A stretch of DNA of 64,000 nt from Gerris lacustris (taxonomy: Eukaryota; Arthropoda; Insecta; Hemiptera; Gerridae), in the NCBI GenBank assembly GCA_951217055.1, contig OX578284.1:18796187-18860186 (forward strand), given 5' to 3'. Position 1 is the first letter of the stretch. Every line of letters starts with the position of its first letter. Shown here piece by piece: positions 23,323-34,528 of this stretch. The notes beneath the pieces are model-generated. The model did no database searches, was not told the DNA's origin, and was given only the letters and a program-made list of their open reading frames with translations. A program made the position numbers and the translations under genes.

Positions 23323-26300
23323 TCAGCAGCATTCTTCTTCAGGCTTACAAATTTTGTGCCTGTAACAGAAAATAAACAAAATTATAACTATTATGCAAGT
23401 TATGATAAAATAGTAAAATTGGATTGTCGTCAAATATAATTTTTTCGGTAAAGATGGTAGGAGGGTTCATCCTATTCTACTTCCGACAAAAATAAATAAT
23501 AACTATAAAGGAGGGTGGAGGGGGGTGAGAGCGACAAAAGTTAAAATAAAATTTTTGGAATCTTAAATGCTTGATGTTATCAATAGTAAAGTTAAAATCA
23601 AATTTTTGGAATCTTAAATGCTTGATGTTATCAATAGTAAAGTTAAAATCATATTTTTGGAATCTTAAATGCTTGATGTTATCAATAGTAAAATTATAAT
23701 GTTATTAAATAGTGTAATACTATCCTCTTTATCTTATTTGTCTTTCCTTTTTATTTAGTATTAGGTATTCTTTAATATCTATAAAACTAGGTTGCATTTT
23801 AATGGTTACACTTTTATTTTAGTTTTAAAGAAAGTTTTATATTTGTTTTAAAAACAACTCTTTTTAATTAGTAAATTACTGTAAACTACGAATGCAATAT
23901 TAAAAAATTAGTTTAACTACTACAGACATGACAGATATTGCATATTCTTTGCACATTACAAAGATAAAAGCAAAAATGAAATAAATAAGTTCCCTTTAAA
24001 CTCTTATTTGAATAACATCACTAATAGTTAGTACTATCTGATAATAGTTAGCCAATTAGTGTGGCAATAGCTCCCTTGTTTTTCCCCCCCGTTTTTTTTT
24101 AAATCAGTCAAAATTGTTTGAATAAAAAGTATTAAGTTTTAAATATGTTGGTATTGGGTGAATTGTAGACTGAGAGACCGATAGACAAAAAATCTAGAGA
24201 CCAAACATCTTCCCTGAATAGTACATTACGCGTCTAGTGCGGAAAGTAGCATTTTGCATGCGAGTGTGGAGTTAGCACCTAGCACCCGAATGACAGTAAA
24301 ACCACACGAGCACAGCAAAATGCAGTTTTCGCACGAGTTGCGTACCGTACTTTATCTACGATTGTTGGATTTTAATAATAAATACAGAAAAAAACAAAAC
24401 AATTACTTTAATTACACAAACAGAAAATTAGTTTTGTTAAATGTAAATCGTGCGATAAGGTGAAGAATTATAAACGCGCATGTGCAATGAATACAACTAC
24501 GAAAATAATCACTTTTTACGCATCTAAACAGAGATAAAATGTTTATATTTCGTATCGATCGTAGATAAAAATATTTATGTTCAGGAACAGCTAATTTTTA
24601 TTTATTTACATTAAAAGTTCAATGTATGTGAAAAAGTTTACGTAAAAAGGTCAAACTAATATAATAATGATTCAACCAATAATTATATCGTTATGTTAAA
24701 TTCCAAAATGATGCAGCCCAAAGGACCTTTTTATTTTGTTTTAGATTTTCAAGTGAGTAGATACTTGAGTAATCCAGAGGAACGCTGATTTTTATTAAGA
24801 TATATTTTTGGTTCACAATAAAAACAAGTAATTTAATCTAAATTTCTGTGTTATTTTATAAGACTGAAAAACTGAAGAAAACTGATACAGTTGAGATCTT
24901 GTTCTATCCTTCATTTTTCGTACTTACTTCCCTACAGTAGAAAATTACACCAATTATGAACCTTTATTCACATAATAAGTGTTAAGACGGTATGAGACTA
25001 ATTAAAAAGTTATTTAAAGCAGTCATCGAATGCTATGACGAAGATTTTCATCGTATATATATGACGAAGGGAAATTTATTCAACTTACATATTTACATAG
25101 TTCGTTTAAATTTTAAAGAGTGTTATGTGACAGGAAACATTAATTTGTTTGTTATATTAGTTCATTCAATTTAAAAAATGCTGAATAACCAAGAAAACTT
25201 CTCCACGTAATTATTACATCCAATTAAGATAGGGTTAAGTTAATTATTAAAGGTTAAGAATGTATTAATACGGTGTAATATTTTCTCATCTTAGTGCATA
25301 ACCTTCCGCGATTGATTTCATGATAAATTTCTAGGTATTCCTGTTTTTTCCTCATGTCATGTTGGATGTGTTTTCCGACGTTTAGCCTCCTATGTTAGAG
25401 GCATCTGTAACATAGGAGACCTTATACGAGTTACCCAGGCCCCGGAAAAGTTAAATAACCACTTGACACTAATGGTTTTAATAACATAATATATGATATA
25501 TATATATGATATATATTATATACAGGGTGTCCCGGGTCAGGACCGACAAACTTTGGGATGTGATAGTACAGTTAATTTGGAGTAAAAAAAGTTTTATAAA
25601 CCATGGTCCTATTCTCATTTGTTTTCTAGCTATCTTATTTTTAAATTTTTTTTGTAAAATGTGACTTTGACTTAATAAATTGGCAATATCATTGGAAGTA
25701 ATTAAGCTAGAATGATAAATGATATGTCACCTGAAAGAGCATGAAATATACTTAAAGATAAACATCATTTCACCTATAAAATTTCATTTTCAGTCACACG
25801 TTAATTCGTTAGAACTTGAAAATAATCAAATTTAATTAAAAAATGAAAATGTTAGAGCTTGTATAACTACTGTATTGTATTAGATAACTATGGGTGCAAA
25901 ACTCCTTAAAGTTGGCGCATTTACTAAGCTTCAAAACGACACTATTAAATTTACAATATAGCAACTTAAAGTATTCAAAATAGTGATGAAATTCCAAAAA
26001 AAACATGTCCTACTGTAAGCTGAGATAGGGTTGGGGGAATGGGAAGTGCCCTGAAAATGCAAACGTCGGTCGGGTGATTTTTTTCTTTTTCTTTTAAGTT
26101 GCTCCAGTATAATAAAACGTTAAAGTCAGAGTTGTTATATTTTTTAATATATTATTATGTTAACAAAACCATTAGTGAAAAGTGGTTATTTAACTTTTCC
26201 GGGGCCTTGGTAACTCGTATAGGAAATGAGTCGGCTATCCTATCAATAAAGTAAACAGCAAGGTCACATCTTAGAACCCAGATTGTGGGTTCATTTCCCA

Positions 26301-26795
26301 TATCGGACCCCCCGTTTGGTTTTCACCTAACATCGCTAAAAATAGCCGCTTATAAATGGATTGCTGTGTATGTGTAGCGGCGACTAACAGATTGAGTAAT
26401 GCCAATTGTATAAGGTTTATTTATACAGGTTATGGAGCCGCCACTCTAAGCTCGAGTTAACCATTACTGTACATATAAAGTTGATATAAACCTTTTGGCA
26501 GATCTAGGCCATCTAAAGGCTGTATATGCTTCAGAGTTCTTAAGTAAGTTTATTTAACCCTTCCAACAATTAAAATTATCAGATAATACAAAAGTTCTTA
26601 CTCAGCACACTTATGAGGTAAAAATGCGCAGGTATCGTCGGCTAAACGTCCAGTCCGGACAGATTCACAGTGATGAGGACTTCTGCACATGCCATGACAC
26701 GATTCTGGTGCCTGGTCTGGTTTCAAGGATGGAGCACAATCAATCAAATTGACAAAGGCGAAGAACGCCACTAATAACATCATTTTTCGAAACAT
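23323..26795 (-). CDS. Peptide gene A: small secreted 8-cysteine peptide (two coding exons)
   Basis: The coding exon runs 26795 to 26602 (acceptor GTTTCAG ends at 26803, seven bases before ATG). The last exon runs 23359 to 23323 after acceptor TTCTGTTACAG. The donor is GCTGA^GTAAGA. The phase-2 join makes 231 nt, 76 residues plus stop. The signal peptide MFRKMMLLVAFFAFVNLIDCA has likely cleavage before Pro. Mature cysteines are spaced C-x3-C-x5-C-x12-C-x6-C-x5-C-x5-CC, with GRLADDTC in the middle. Read without splicing the frame ends at TAA inside the donor, giving a peptide with five cysteines. The 3.2-kb intron holds two transposon-like elements. A minus-strand AATAAA-type signal lies near 23209-23220. 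I do not recognise the family. Secretion and disulfide folding are inferred; roles such as antimicrobial, inhibitor, salivary, venom or symbiosis peptide are all open. Confidence 0.82.
23537..23693. repeat. 51-bp tandem repeat, three units
   Basis: Three near-identical units of 'AAAGTTAAAATCAAATTTTT' plus 'GGAATCTTAAATGCTTGATG' plus 'TTATCAATAGT'. It lies inside gene A's intron, 180 bp upstream of the last exon. Confidence 0.9.
24219..24567 (-). mobile_element. ATCTACGATTG repeat, copy 2 (short)
   Basis: AGTACATTACGCGTCTAGTG to ATCGATCGTAGAT, as in copy 1, but the segment with the recombinase-like reading frame is missing. It sits in gene A's intron. Confidence 0.75.
25420..26223. mobile_element. 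Non-autonomous inverted-repeat element in gene A's intron
   Basis: The left end 'CTTATACGAGTTACCCAGGC' with 'CCCGGAAAAGTTAAATAACC' and 'CACTAATGGTTTT' is mirrored at the right end (about 26150-26223). Arms are about 70 bp with few differences. The interior holds 'ATACAGGGTGTCCCGGGTCA', the start of another common insect-type repeat. No ORF. Confidence 0.85.
26224..26460 (+). mobile_element. Possible tRNA-like/SINE fragment
   Basis: A B-box-like GGGTTCATTTCCC lies near 26286 after a poorly conserved A-box region (GTCGGCTATCC). No second copy was found in the window. Low confidence. Confidence 0.3.
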
Positions 26796-27359
26796 TGCAA
26801 TTCTGAAACATACACTTTTTGGTTACTGTGAGAAAAATAAAAATAGTCTTTTCATTCTTCAATTATAGTAGGAAGTAAATCAAATTTTTGGAGGGATACA
26901 ACCTAAATGAGAGCTTTTAGGTTGGATATGTGTTTGTTGGCAAAATAGGAAGAAAGTCTCGTCAATGTTCTAACGATTACAAATATGTAGTGACTGCTGT
27001 GTGAATGTTAAAACAAATTTAATTTTTTTTTTCTTTTAAGTGAAAACACTTCTTAAAAACACAATCAACACAAATATTTATACTGATTCTTGAATTTAGA
27101 GATAAAAAAATTGTTTAATGCAGATTTTTTACTCAGAGGACCAAAGAGTATTAATTTACGTTCCAACAAACGCACAATTAATTACAATATTGGAGGTTGC
27201 TTTTTCTTGAATTTAGCGAGTTAAATCAATGGAAAACTCTATATTGAAAAATTTCTCTAAAAAATATAAACCTATTGTCGGCTTTACTCGTATAATGCCC
27301 AAGACAAAACATCAGTGGGTTGAGAATTGTATGCATTTCAATTGAAAATAAATTTTCAA

Positions 27360-27955
27360 TTAAATAAATATCTCTTATAATCAAGTAAATTCTATACAGT
27401 TGAATCCTACTGAATATATCATTAATTAATATTCATATAAATATAAGGGATTTACTTACTTGTAAAGATTTGAATCCTACTGAATATATCATTAATTAAT
27501 ATTTATATAAATATAAGGGATTTACTTACTTGTTAAGAGTTGAATTAATATTCATATAAAAAATATAAGGGATTTACTTACTCGTTAAGTGTTGAAGCCT
27601 ACTGAATATATCATTAATTAATATTTATATAAATATAAGGGATTTACTTACTTGTAAAGATTTGAATCCTACTGAATATATCAATAATTAATATTTATAT
27701 AAATATAAGGGATTTACTTACTTGTTAAGAATTTAATTAATATTCATATAAAAAATATAAGGGATTTACTTACTCTTAAGTGTTGAAGCCTACTGAATAT
27801 ATCATTAATTAATATTTATATAAATATAAGGGATTTACTTACTTGTAAAGATTTGAATCCTACTGAATATATCATTAACTAATATTCATATAAATATAAA
27901 GGATTTACTTACTTGTTAATTGTTGAATCCTACTGAATATATCAAACACCACTGC
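27360..27955 (-). promoter_or_regulatory. Tandem array of promoter plus first-exon cassettes upstream of gene A
   Basis: Read on the minus strand, long units (70 bp) contain TATATAAATA, then 28 bases later the initiator TCAGTAGG, then about 22 nt, then GTAAGTAAA, a consensus splice donor. Candidate start sites are 27411, 27481, 27603, 27673, 27794, 27864 and 27934. Short units (about 51 bp, near 27550 and 27735) lack the initiator. The outermost copies lack the donor (27411) or a clear TATA (27934). Gene A's coding-exon acceptor is at 26803, so each cassette could start a transcript with a tiny non-coding exon. The repeat is certain; promoter use is inference. Confidence 0.5.
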
Positions 27956-28489
27956 ATAAACAAGTGGATATCTGATTTTATTTATATGTGCCATTCAAAT
28001 TCCATTTAAAGGTCAGTTGATTATTATTTTTTGATTTTGTTTATCTATTTTTAAATTTAGATAATAATTGTGCGACGTCAATAACGCTCCGTAATATAAT
28101 ATTGATATATATTCTATCTAGAATGTCGTTAGATCTATTTATATATTATAAAAATCATAGAATATTAGTGTATTATCAATGAAAAATAAAATAAAGGTCA
28201 TATTACTCGAAGTAACATAGCAATGTAGACATAAATTGTACATTATCTAAGTCCTAGATTTATCTTTGGTATCTTGAGATCAAAAATTGAATTATCCTTC
28301 CTAAACAGAAAACCTTGTTTCATATTAGTGATTGATTTTCTATGTCTGGTAAAATTAAAATGCAAGATCAGTCATTCTTTTTATTTTGTGTTAGCATTTT
28401 ATCTACGTATATGGATATCTTTTATATGTATATGAATAGAAGTCACTTATTCATTCGGAGTCTGTTAGTAAATTAGTTCATAAAATTTA

Positions 28490-28669
28490 CCTTATAAAAA
28501 TGACAAAGAGACTTACTTTATAATAATGACAAAGATACTTACTTTATAATAATGACAAAGATACTTACTTTATAATAATGACAAAGAAACTTACCTTTTA
28601 AAAATGACAAAGAGACACTTTATAATAATGACAAAGACAAAGAGACTTACCTTATAATAATGACAAGGA
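28490..28669. repeat. 26-bp tandem repeat containing GTAAGT on the minus strand
   Basis: About seven units of 'TTACTTTATAATAATGACAAAGATAC'. On the minus strand each reads TTATTATAAAGTAAGTATC. Gene B has a single similar phrase (TTATTATAAGGTAAGT) at 37970-37985. No TATA-initiator pair was seen in these units. Confidence 0.85.
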
Positions 28670-29039
28670 TGAATCTGCATGTACCCTAACTGAATTTTAC
28701 TATGTAAGGTCATTTTTAAATATATTTTCTTCTTGCAAAAGCAGTATACACACACTGAGAAAAAAGTGGGATGAAAATGCAAAAACTAAATATAGTCAAT
28801 GCAGATTTGGTCACCGCAAAGTCAAATGCAATTGAAGCAACTGCATTTGGTTTGCGCCAATTATTTTTCATTTGTTTTTGTGGTTACTGCAATAAGTAGG
28901 GTTTAGTTACGCCGGTTTAGTATCCCCAATTATAAATTAGTTGTGGATACTTATTTATAATTGTTGTTACTATTTTTTGTTTTATTTGTAGTTGCGGTAA
29001 ATAAGTGAATCTTGAAAATCTTAACGTTGTAACCGCATC
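28670..29039. other. Gene-free stretch
   Basis: No supported feature beyond AT-rich sequence. Confidence 0.45.
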
Positions 29040-29300
29040 TAATGAATTAGTTGAGGGCTGAAGTATCTGAGACTAACTTTGGTGATTACAGTTGCCCCAA
29101 CTATATATTTGGATTTTACATAAACTAAATAATCAGATAAGGACTTTTGAAGATATAGGTGTAAATAAATGTATGTTTGTGCGCATTTTGAAGAGATATA
29201 AATGGGCGCAGGAGATTGAAACTTATATGGGACCAATAGTGGGCTAATTATGACCTACCATACAAATTTCATTAAAATTCGACGTATTGTTATCGCGGGA
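29040..29300 (+). repeat. Dispersed repeat A copy
   Basis: 'AGATATAGGTGTAAATAAATG', 'GTATGTTTGTGCGCAT', 'TTGAAACTTATATGGGACCAATAGTGGGCTAATTATGACC' and 'TTTCATTAAAATTCGACG' match the copies at 60.3-60.5 kb. The 110-codon frame at 29250-29582 begins inside this repeat and has no recognisable domain; I do not call it a gene. Confidence 0.7.
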
Positions 29301-29639
29301 TACCCATTAAAGGAACCAAGTCCCTTACGCTTTTTATTAAATATAAATTATAAAATCTCACTGCTAAGTATACGATGCCAACTACTTCTACATGGTGAAG
29401 TTAGAAAAGAGAAAAAATTAAATGTAACTAACTATTGGTACTTAGCGGAGTTAAGGCAAAATAAGAAGAAAAGCATTTTTTTTGTCATTGAAGCGAGCGT
29501 CTTGCAAATGAATATTGAGAACAAATATAATCATGATGAGTTGTTAGTTGAAGAGGATGGCTGTAGTAGAGCGAGTCCCTAACCTATTTACGTCCCGGCT
29601 TACTCCATTTAAAATATTGTAAAATATATATCACTTAAC

Positions 29640-30225
29640 TACACAAACACTTTTGCTTGTATCAGGTTAAAATTTTACACGCCTTTATCAATTGTACTTT
29701 AGACGATGTTTATGAAGTTTTATTAAAATCGGTACGTTAGAACGTAAGATATCGATAAAAACGTTGTTTTCTCTATTTTAATCGTTTAGGTCAGATTTCA
29801 TAAATTTAGCGATCTATAACACTTCATAGCGGTGTCGGTGTTGGTTTTTTTTTCTAAAAAATTGTACGTTTCAAAGTTTTTTGTCTCATCGAATAGATGA
29901 AGATAAAAAAAGATAAAAGATCCTAAAATTACAATTTTATAGTTGAAGCTTACCTTTACTCGAGCATTACGCGCGAACGCTTGGGCGGATAACGTTGTAC
30001 AACAAACTCGTCTTGGGCATTAGTAAAATGATCATATGTACCTAATTTCAACTAAATCGGTTATCATTTACTCCAGTTATTGTCATCGGTCGATTTTGTG
30101 ACAGTCGTTTCTTTCAAATTTACTCCCGGGCTCCAGACGCTGTAACGTGCCATGAGGAACTTCGTTCCAAAATGCTTGAAACCGGCATGTAAAATTTCAA
30201 CCTGATACAAGCAGAAGGTTTTGCG
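29640..30225. mobile_element. Inverted-repeat element
   Basis: 'GCTTGTATCAGGTTAAAATTTTACA' (29655-29680) is mirrored by 'TGTAAAATTTCAACCTGATACAAGC' (30188-30212). The interior has GC-richer unique sequence (about 29950-30180) without a supported frame. Confidence 0.55.
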
Positions 30226-30840
30226 AATTAAAGTTTAAAGTTAAGTTGCGTATTCAAGTTAAAGTTTTTTTTAGAATATTTTAAATAGAGTAATAAATAT
30301 ACCGGCGAAGTCTGAGTTTGAACAGTCGTGTTCCGTCACTACAAGCATCTGCTTTAGACCTTCAGATATATGGACATTGTTTTTTTTACAAGTTCAGGAG
30401 ATTCATTAGCCTCGCAGAAGAGAGAAGAGAAGGTAGGTGTGACCCTTAAAGATTCTAATAGCAGTGTTTTATTATTTCTAAAGAGGCTTATTTGGAAATA
30501 ATACTTAACCTAACTGTTATTTCTTTGGAAATAATACTTAACCTAACTGAACAACACAGGGTTGACAAGACTGATTAATTTGTTCTTAAAAGAAGTATTG
30601 TTTTACTGAATAAAAGAGTTCTTATTCAAGTACATATTATTATTGTAAAGTATAAGGCTTAAAGTAACAACGTTATAGTTATCAATACTTTTACCATGAA
30701 AGAATACAACAAAAATCCAAAACTGCTCGAAAAGTAGCTTAATAGAAAAATAAACAGGTAGTGGCACTTGCCCCCTAATAAACGTGACAAAAACCCGTAT
30801 TTAATTTATTTATATATTTGTATCTACAATTGATAACGAA
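30226..30840. other. Gene-free stretch
   Basis: Contains a 28-bp direct repeat 'ATTTCTTTGGAAATAATACTTAACCTAACTG' near 30485-30550. No other supported feature. Confidence 0.45.
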
Positions 30841-30844
30841 ATAT

Positions 30845-31137
30845 AAACATTTTATCTCTGTATAGGTACGTAGAAAGTGATTCTTTTCGTAGTTGTATTC
30901 ATTAGCGTGTTTGTTTACATTTATCAAAACTAATTTGCTGTTTGTTTAATAAAAGTAACTGTATTCTTCAGTACATATTATTAAAATTCAGTTATTATTA
31001 AAATCTAACGGTACGGAACTCGTGCGAAAACTCCATTTAGCTTTGCTCGTTTGGTTTTACTACCCTCGCTGTCGCTCGGATGCAAACTCCATACTTGCAT
31101 GCAAAATTCTACTTTCCGCACTAAACGTGTAATGTAC
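30845..31137 (+). mobile_element. ATCTACGATTG repeat, copy 3 (internally deleted)
   Basis: 'AAACATTTTATCTCTGT(A)TAG', 'GTAGAAAGTGATTCTTTTC', 'CTCGTGCGAAAACT' and the end 'TTTCCGCACTAAACGTGTAATGTACTATT' match copies 4 and 5. The segment with the recombinase-like start codon is absent. Confidence 0.75.
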
Positions 31138-32560
31138 TATTTTGCTTCTGCTTTACTTTTTTATATTATTAAAATAGCCTAAGAAAAATTAAACAAAAGA
31201 AAGAAATCGGAAATAACTGAGAAGAAAGATTAAGGAGTAGGAAGGTTATAGGAAGGTTACAAAGTCAAGAAGAATGATAAGGTTAGTTAAGGGTTAACAA
31301 TACAAACTCGCTTCGTGTTTCTTTAATCTCTCTCCTCTCCAGTTCACATCACTTAAAATAGGCCCCTAAGATAATTCTCGCCTTCATTATAAAATAAAAA
31401 ACAAACATACGTTCATTTTGGAATCCTTTTAATTCTAAGAAAATAGCTAGACCTAAATCTTTGTTGTTTTTTTTTATCTGTTCACATTCTTAATGTAAAT
31501 ATAAAAAATACTGCTAAATAAAAACAATAGAAAGCATTAAATACCTTTAAACTCCGCTGCGTTCTTCCATTCTGTCGTAAATATTCTTCTTCCAATCTTT
31601 ATATTCTTTCAAAATGATCATCAAATTAAATTAACAATACATGATCTTAAATTCTGTACTAAATAACATTCGCAAAATAACCTATATACAAGTTCTACTT
31701 TTGTTTTTGAAAAAGAAACGTACACAATTTTAATGAAATAATAATATTATAATACATAATACATTAAACAAAAACGTGATTAACAATTTCGAATACTTTT
31801 ATTAATTAATAAGTTAATTTATAAAAAGATTCAAAGGAAATTAATGTAGAAAAAGACGCGTAATACAAAACCAATATGGCGACTAAGAAATGCCAGACTC
31901 TCAAAGTCACTATTTTTCATTACTACCAAAACAAAAAAATAAAATAATCTAAAACTAATAATAATTTTTTTTTAATTATACCGCTTTAACTGCTCTTGGG
32001 TTATTAGTTAATAATTATTATTATAAATAATAATTTAATTAATTATTATTATTTATAAAAATTATTATCAATTGTAAATAATAAAGTGTTAATAAATAAT
32101 AATTCGTATAGTTAAGCATACTTAATTAAACTGATTAAATAACCAACAAATATACATTTATGTAGAGTTTTCTTTTTTATTATCGGGATAACCTCTTTGT
32201 ACTGTTATAAAAAGAAATAGTCCTTGCTTGAATAAAAAAAAGTTAAAATGAATAAAAATGCTAGAAAAAAAAAAATAAGATGTTTATTTATTTTTTATTT
32301 TTATATTACTGGGATAACCTGATTGTACTGTTATAAGAAGGAAAGACACCTTTGTTTATATAAGTTCAAATGTATAAAAGGAACAAGTTAAACCAAATAT
32401 TAAAGATATTCATTACTTTAAATCTAGTTAAATACTAACATATTGTAACGATAGAAGGGCATCAAATGTTCACTTTCTTTAACTCTCGGTAAAATAAGAT
32501 TTATTACAATTTTATCACGTTCTTTATATTAAGCAAAACTATAACTTTTGACGAAACATA
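31138..32560. other. Gene-free AT-rich stretch
   Basis: No gene. Self-complementary ATTATT/AATAAT runs occur near 31985-32070, and there is a diverged direct repeat containing 'GGGATAACCT.(C/G)(T)TTGTACTGTTATAA' (about 32185 and 32313). Confidence 0.5.
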
Positions 32561-32562
32561 AA

Positions 32563-32729
32563 TACAGTAAAACTTTCATTAAGTGATCACTGTATAGACC
32601 AACCAAGAGAGATCACCTTAGGCAGGCGGTCATTGTCATACTTAAATTGGGAAGTAAAAAATTTCTCCATATGGGCCACAGAAAAGTAGTTCGCTTACAA
32701 GGATTGTCACAATAGCAGGTTTTACTGTA
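32563..32729. mobile_element. pogo/Tigger-like MITE 1
   Basis: Flanked by TA; starts CAGTAAAACTTTC and ends GCAGGTTTTACTG. Internal 'AAGTGATCAC...GACCAACC' and 'GGCGGTCATTGT' resemble the ends of pogo/Tigger-type elements. No ORF. Confidence 0.65.
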
Positions 32730-32866
32730 ATTGCAATTGGTTTAAGTATGTTTTGCGTACTTAGGACCAGAAGGCTATGATTTATCTCTACCTTCTCTCT
32801 AAGTACCTAAATATAGTTACTTTTAAATATGAGAGTCCTTGATTATTCCACAAATTCACATATTAA

Positions 32867-33029
32867 AGTAAAACCTGTTAATGTTGCTACCTATATGAGG
32901 TCACCATCTGTCAAATTGACCACTTTCCTTTTGTCCCTGTGGAAAAATTTCGTATTTCTTATTTTGAGTAAGGTTGCCACTTATAATAGTAGGTCTCTTC
33001 AGTGGTCACTATATGGAAGTGTTACTGTA
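32867..33029. mobile_element. pogo/Tigger-like MITE 2
   Basis: Starts AGTAAAACCTGTTAATG and ends GGTCACTATATGGAAGTGTTACTGTA, with 'CAAATTGACCACTTTCC' inside. It is similar in plan to MITE 1 but diverged. The 81-codon frame crossing it (32829-33074) is a passenger. Confidence 0.55.
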
Positions 33030-33391
33030 TATCAAAACTACATTATAAAATATATAAGAGAATATTTGTTTTGATATAGATGATAATTTCCTAATATACT
33101 GGACCGGTATGAATGGAACTTTGGTTAATGCTTCTCTTGGTTTGTCAGGATTGACAGAGGGCTATATCATCACTTATTATTTAAAAAGAGCTGAACAGTA
33201 ACAATATATAATGTCCAAGTAAGGAGCTAGTCGCACACGCACAACATTATTATGCGCCGCTTTTTCCAGTTTTTGTAGAAGAGCACGGAAAACTCTTAAG
33301 CAAAAAATTAATTCAATTAAACCGTTGTTTATCTAGAGGTATATGAAAATTAATAAGAATAACAATTCTTTTTAGGGTCCTTCGATTTCTT

Positions 33392-34274
33392 CTTTTTAGG
33401 GTTTTGTAGATTCTGATTTAGATTTTTTCTGGTTGTAGATTTGAGGGTGATGTGTCCGTCTGTCCGTCGCTCTTTGGTTCATAGGGCCCGAACCGTTTAA
33501 GCTAAAGAGCTGAAATTTGAAATACTGGTGCAACTTTTTGACCCAACCACAGGAAAAATATACAGAAGTTGAAAATTAAATATGCGCATGCGCAATTCGC
33601 AGAAACGTTGTAAACTCAAAAATTTATATTTTTTTTAATTTTCGAGTGGGGTATCAAATTAAAGCTGCTGAAGAGTAGGACGCAAATATATATAAGCTTT
33701 TGTAAATTTTGTATTCCTTATTGGGTAAAAAATCAAAATATACCCAAAAAAATCCCCCCCCCCCCCAACCACGATACTTTGGCTGGTCCTAAAATTTCGA
33801 AATAATTCGAGCTAATGCCTTATTGTGGGGCGATGAAAATTCCGGGAGTTCATCCCAAATTTTAAAAAATTGCCAATTTTGGGCGCGAAAATTTGAAGTG
33901 CGCCAAAAAATTTATTTTTGTAAAATTTTGAGTTGGGTATCATATAAAAGCTGGTGAAGAGTAGGATTCAAATATATATTTGCTTTTTAAAATTTTTCAT
34001 TCTTTATTAATTTTATAAGTCAAAATATACCCCCAAAAATTTCCCCCCTCCCCAACCACTATATAACGGGTGGTCCTAAAATTTCTAAATAATTCATGGT
34101 TATACCTTATGGTGAAGCGATGGAAATGGTCTGAAAAAATGAATTTTTCTAGTCGTAATTACCGATGAAAAACATTGTGACCCCCCGGGGGATCGAACCC
34201 GGACCCTTGAGATCGAAGAATAAAATCATAATTACATAACGGGCATGCTTAATCTTCTACAAAACCCTAAAAAG
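33392..34274. mobile_element. Inverted-repeat element with tRNA-like sequence and internal duplication
   Basis: Ends are CTTTTTAGGGTTTTGTAGA (33392-33410) and its inverse (34256-34274). Inside, a segment with 'GGGTATCA.AT.AAAGCTG(C/G)TGAAGAGTAGGA' and 'TGGTCCTAAAATTTC.AAATAATTC' occurs twice (about 33645-33840 and 33925-34130), each with a C-rich run. Near the right end the minus strand reads GGGTCCGGGTTCGATCCCCC, a tRNA B-box/T-arm-like sequence. Confidence 0.75.
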
Positions 34275-34528
34275 TACTTGGACGCAAGTACTTCCCTGTG
34301 ATTTTTTTCTTTTACCAAGTAGATATACGTATAAATTAAAAAAAAGTTTGACATTAATACTATAATACTATAAAAATAATAGCTTATACTTTAAGGGAGT
34401 AATAATAAAACGAACAATGACAAAAATAAATTAAATTTTAATTAGAAATAAGTTTATATGATTAAATGAAAAGATGTAAATGTAAAGATGAAAAATAAAA
34501 GATGTAAATAAATGATGTAAAGAAGTAT

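Noticed and set aside
29250..29582. 110-codon ORF as a gene
   Set aside because: It begins within a dispersed repeat, has no domain, and composition is that of surrounding AT-rich DNA.
34170..34250. Functional tRNA gene on the minus strand
   Set aside because: The T-arm/B-box sequence is good, but no matching acceptor stem or A box with D arm was found, and it lies inside a transposon-like element.
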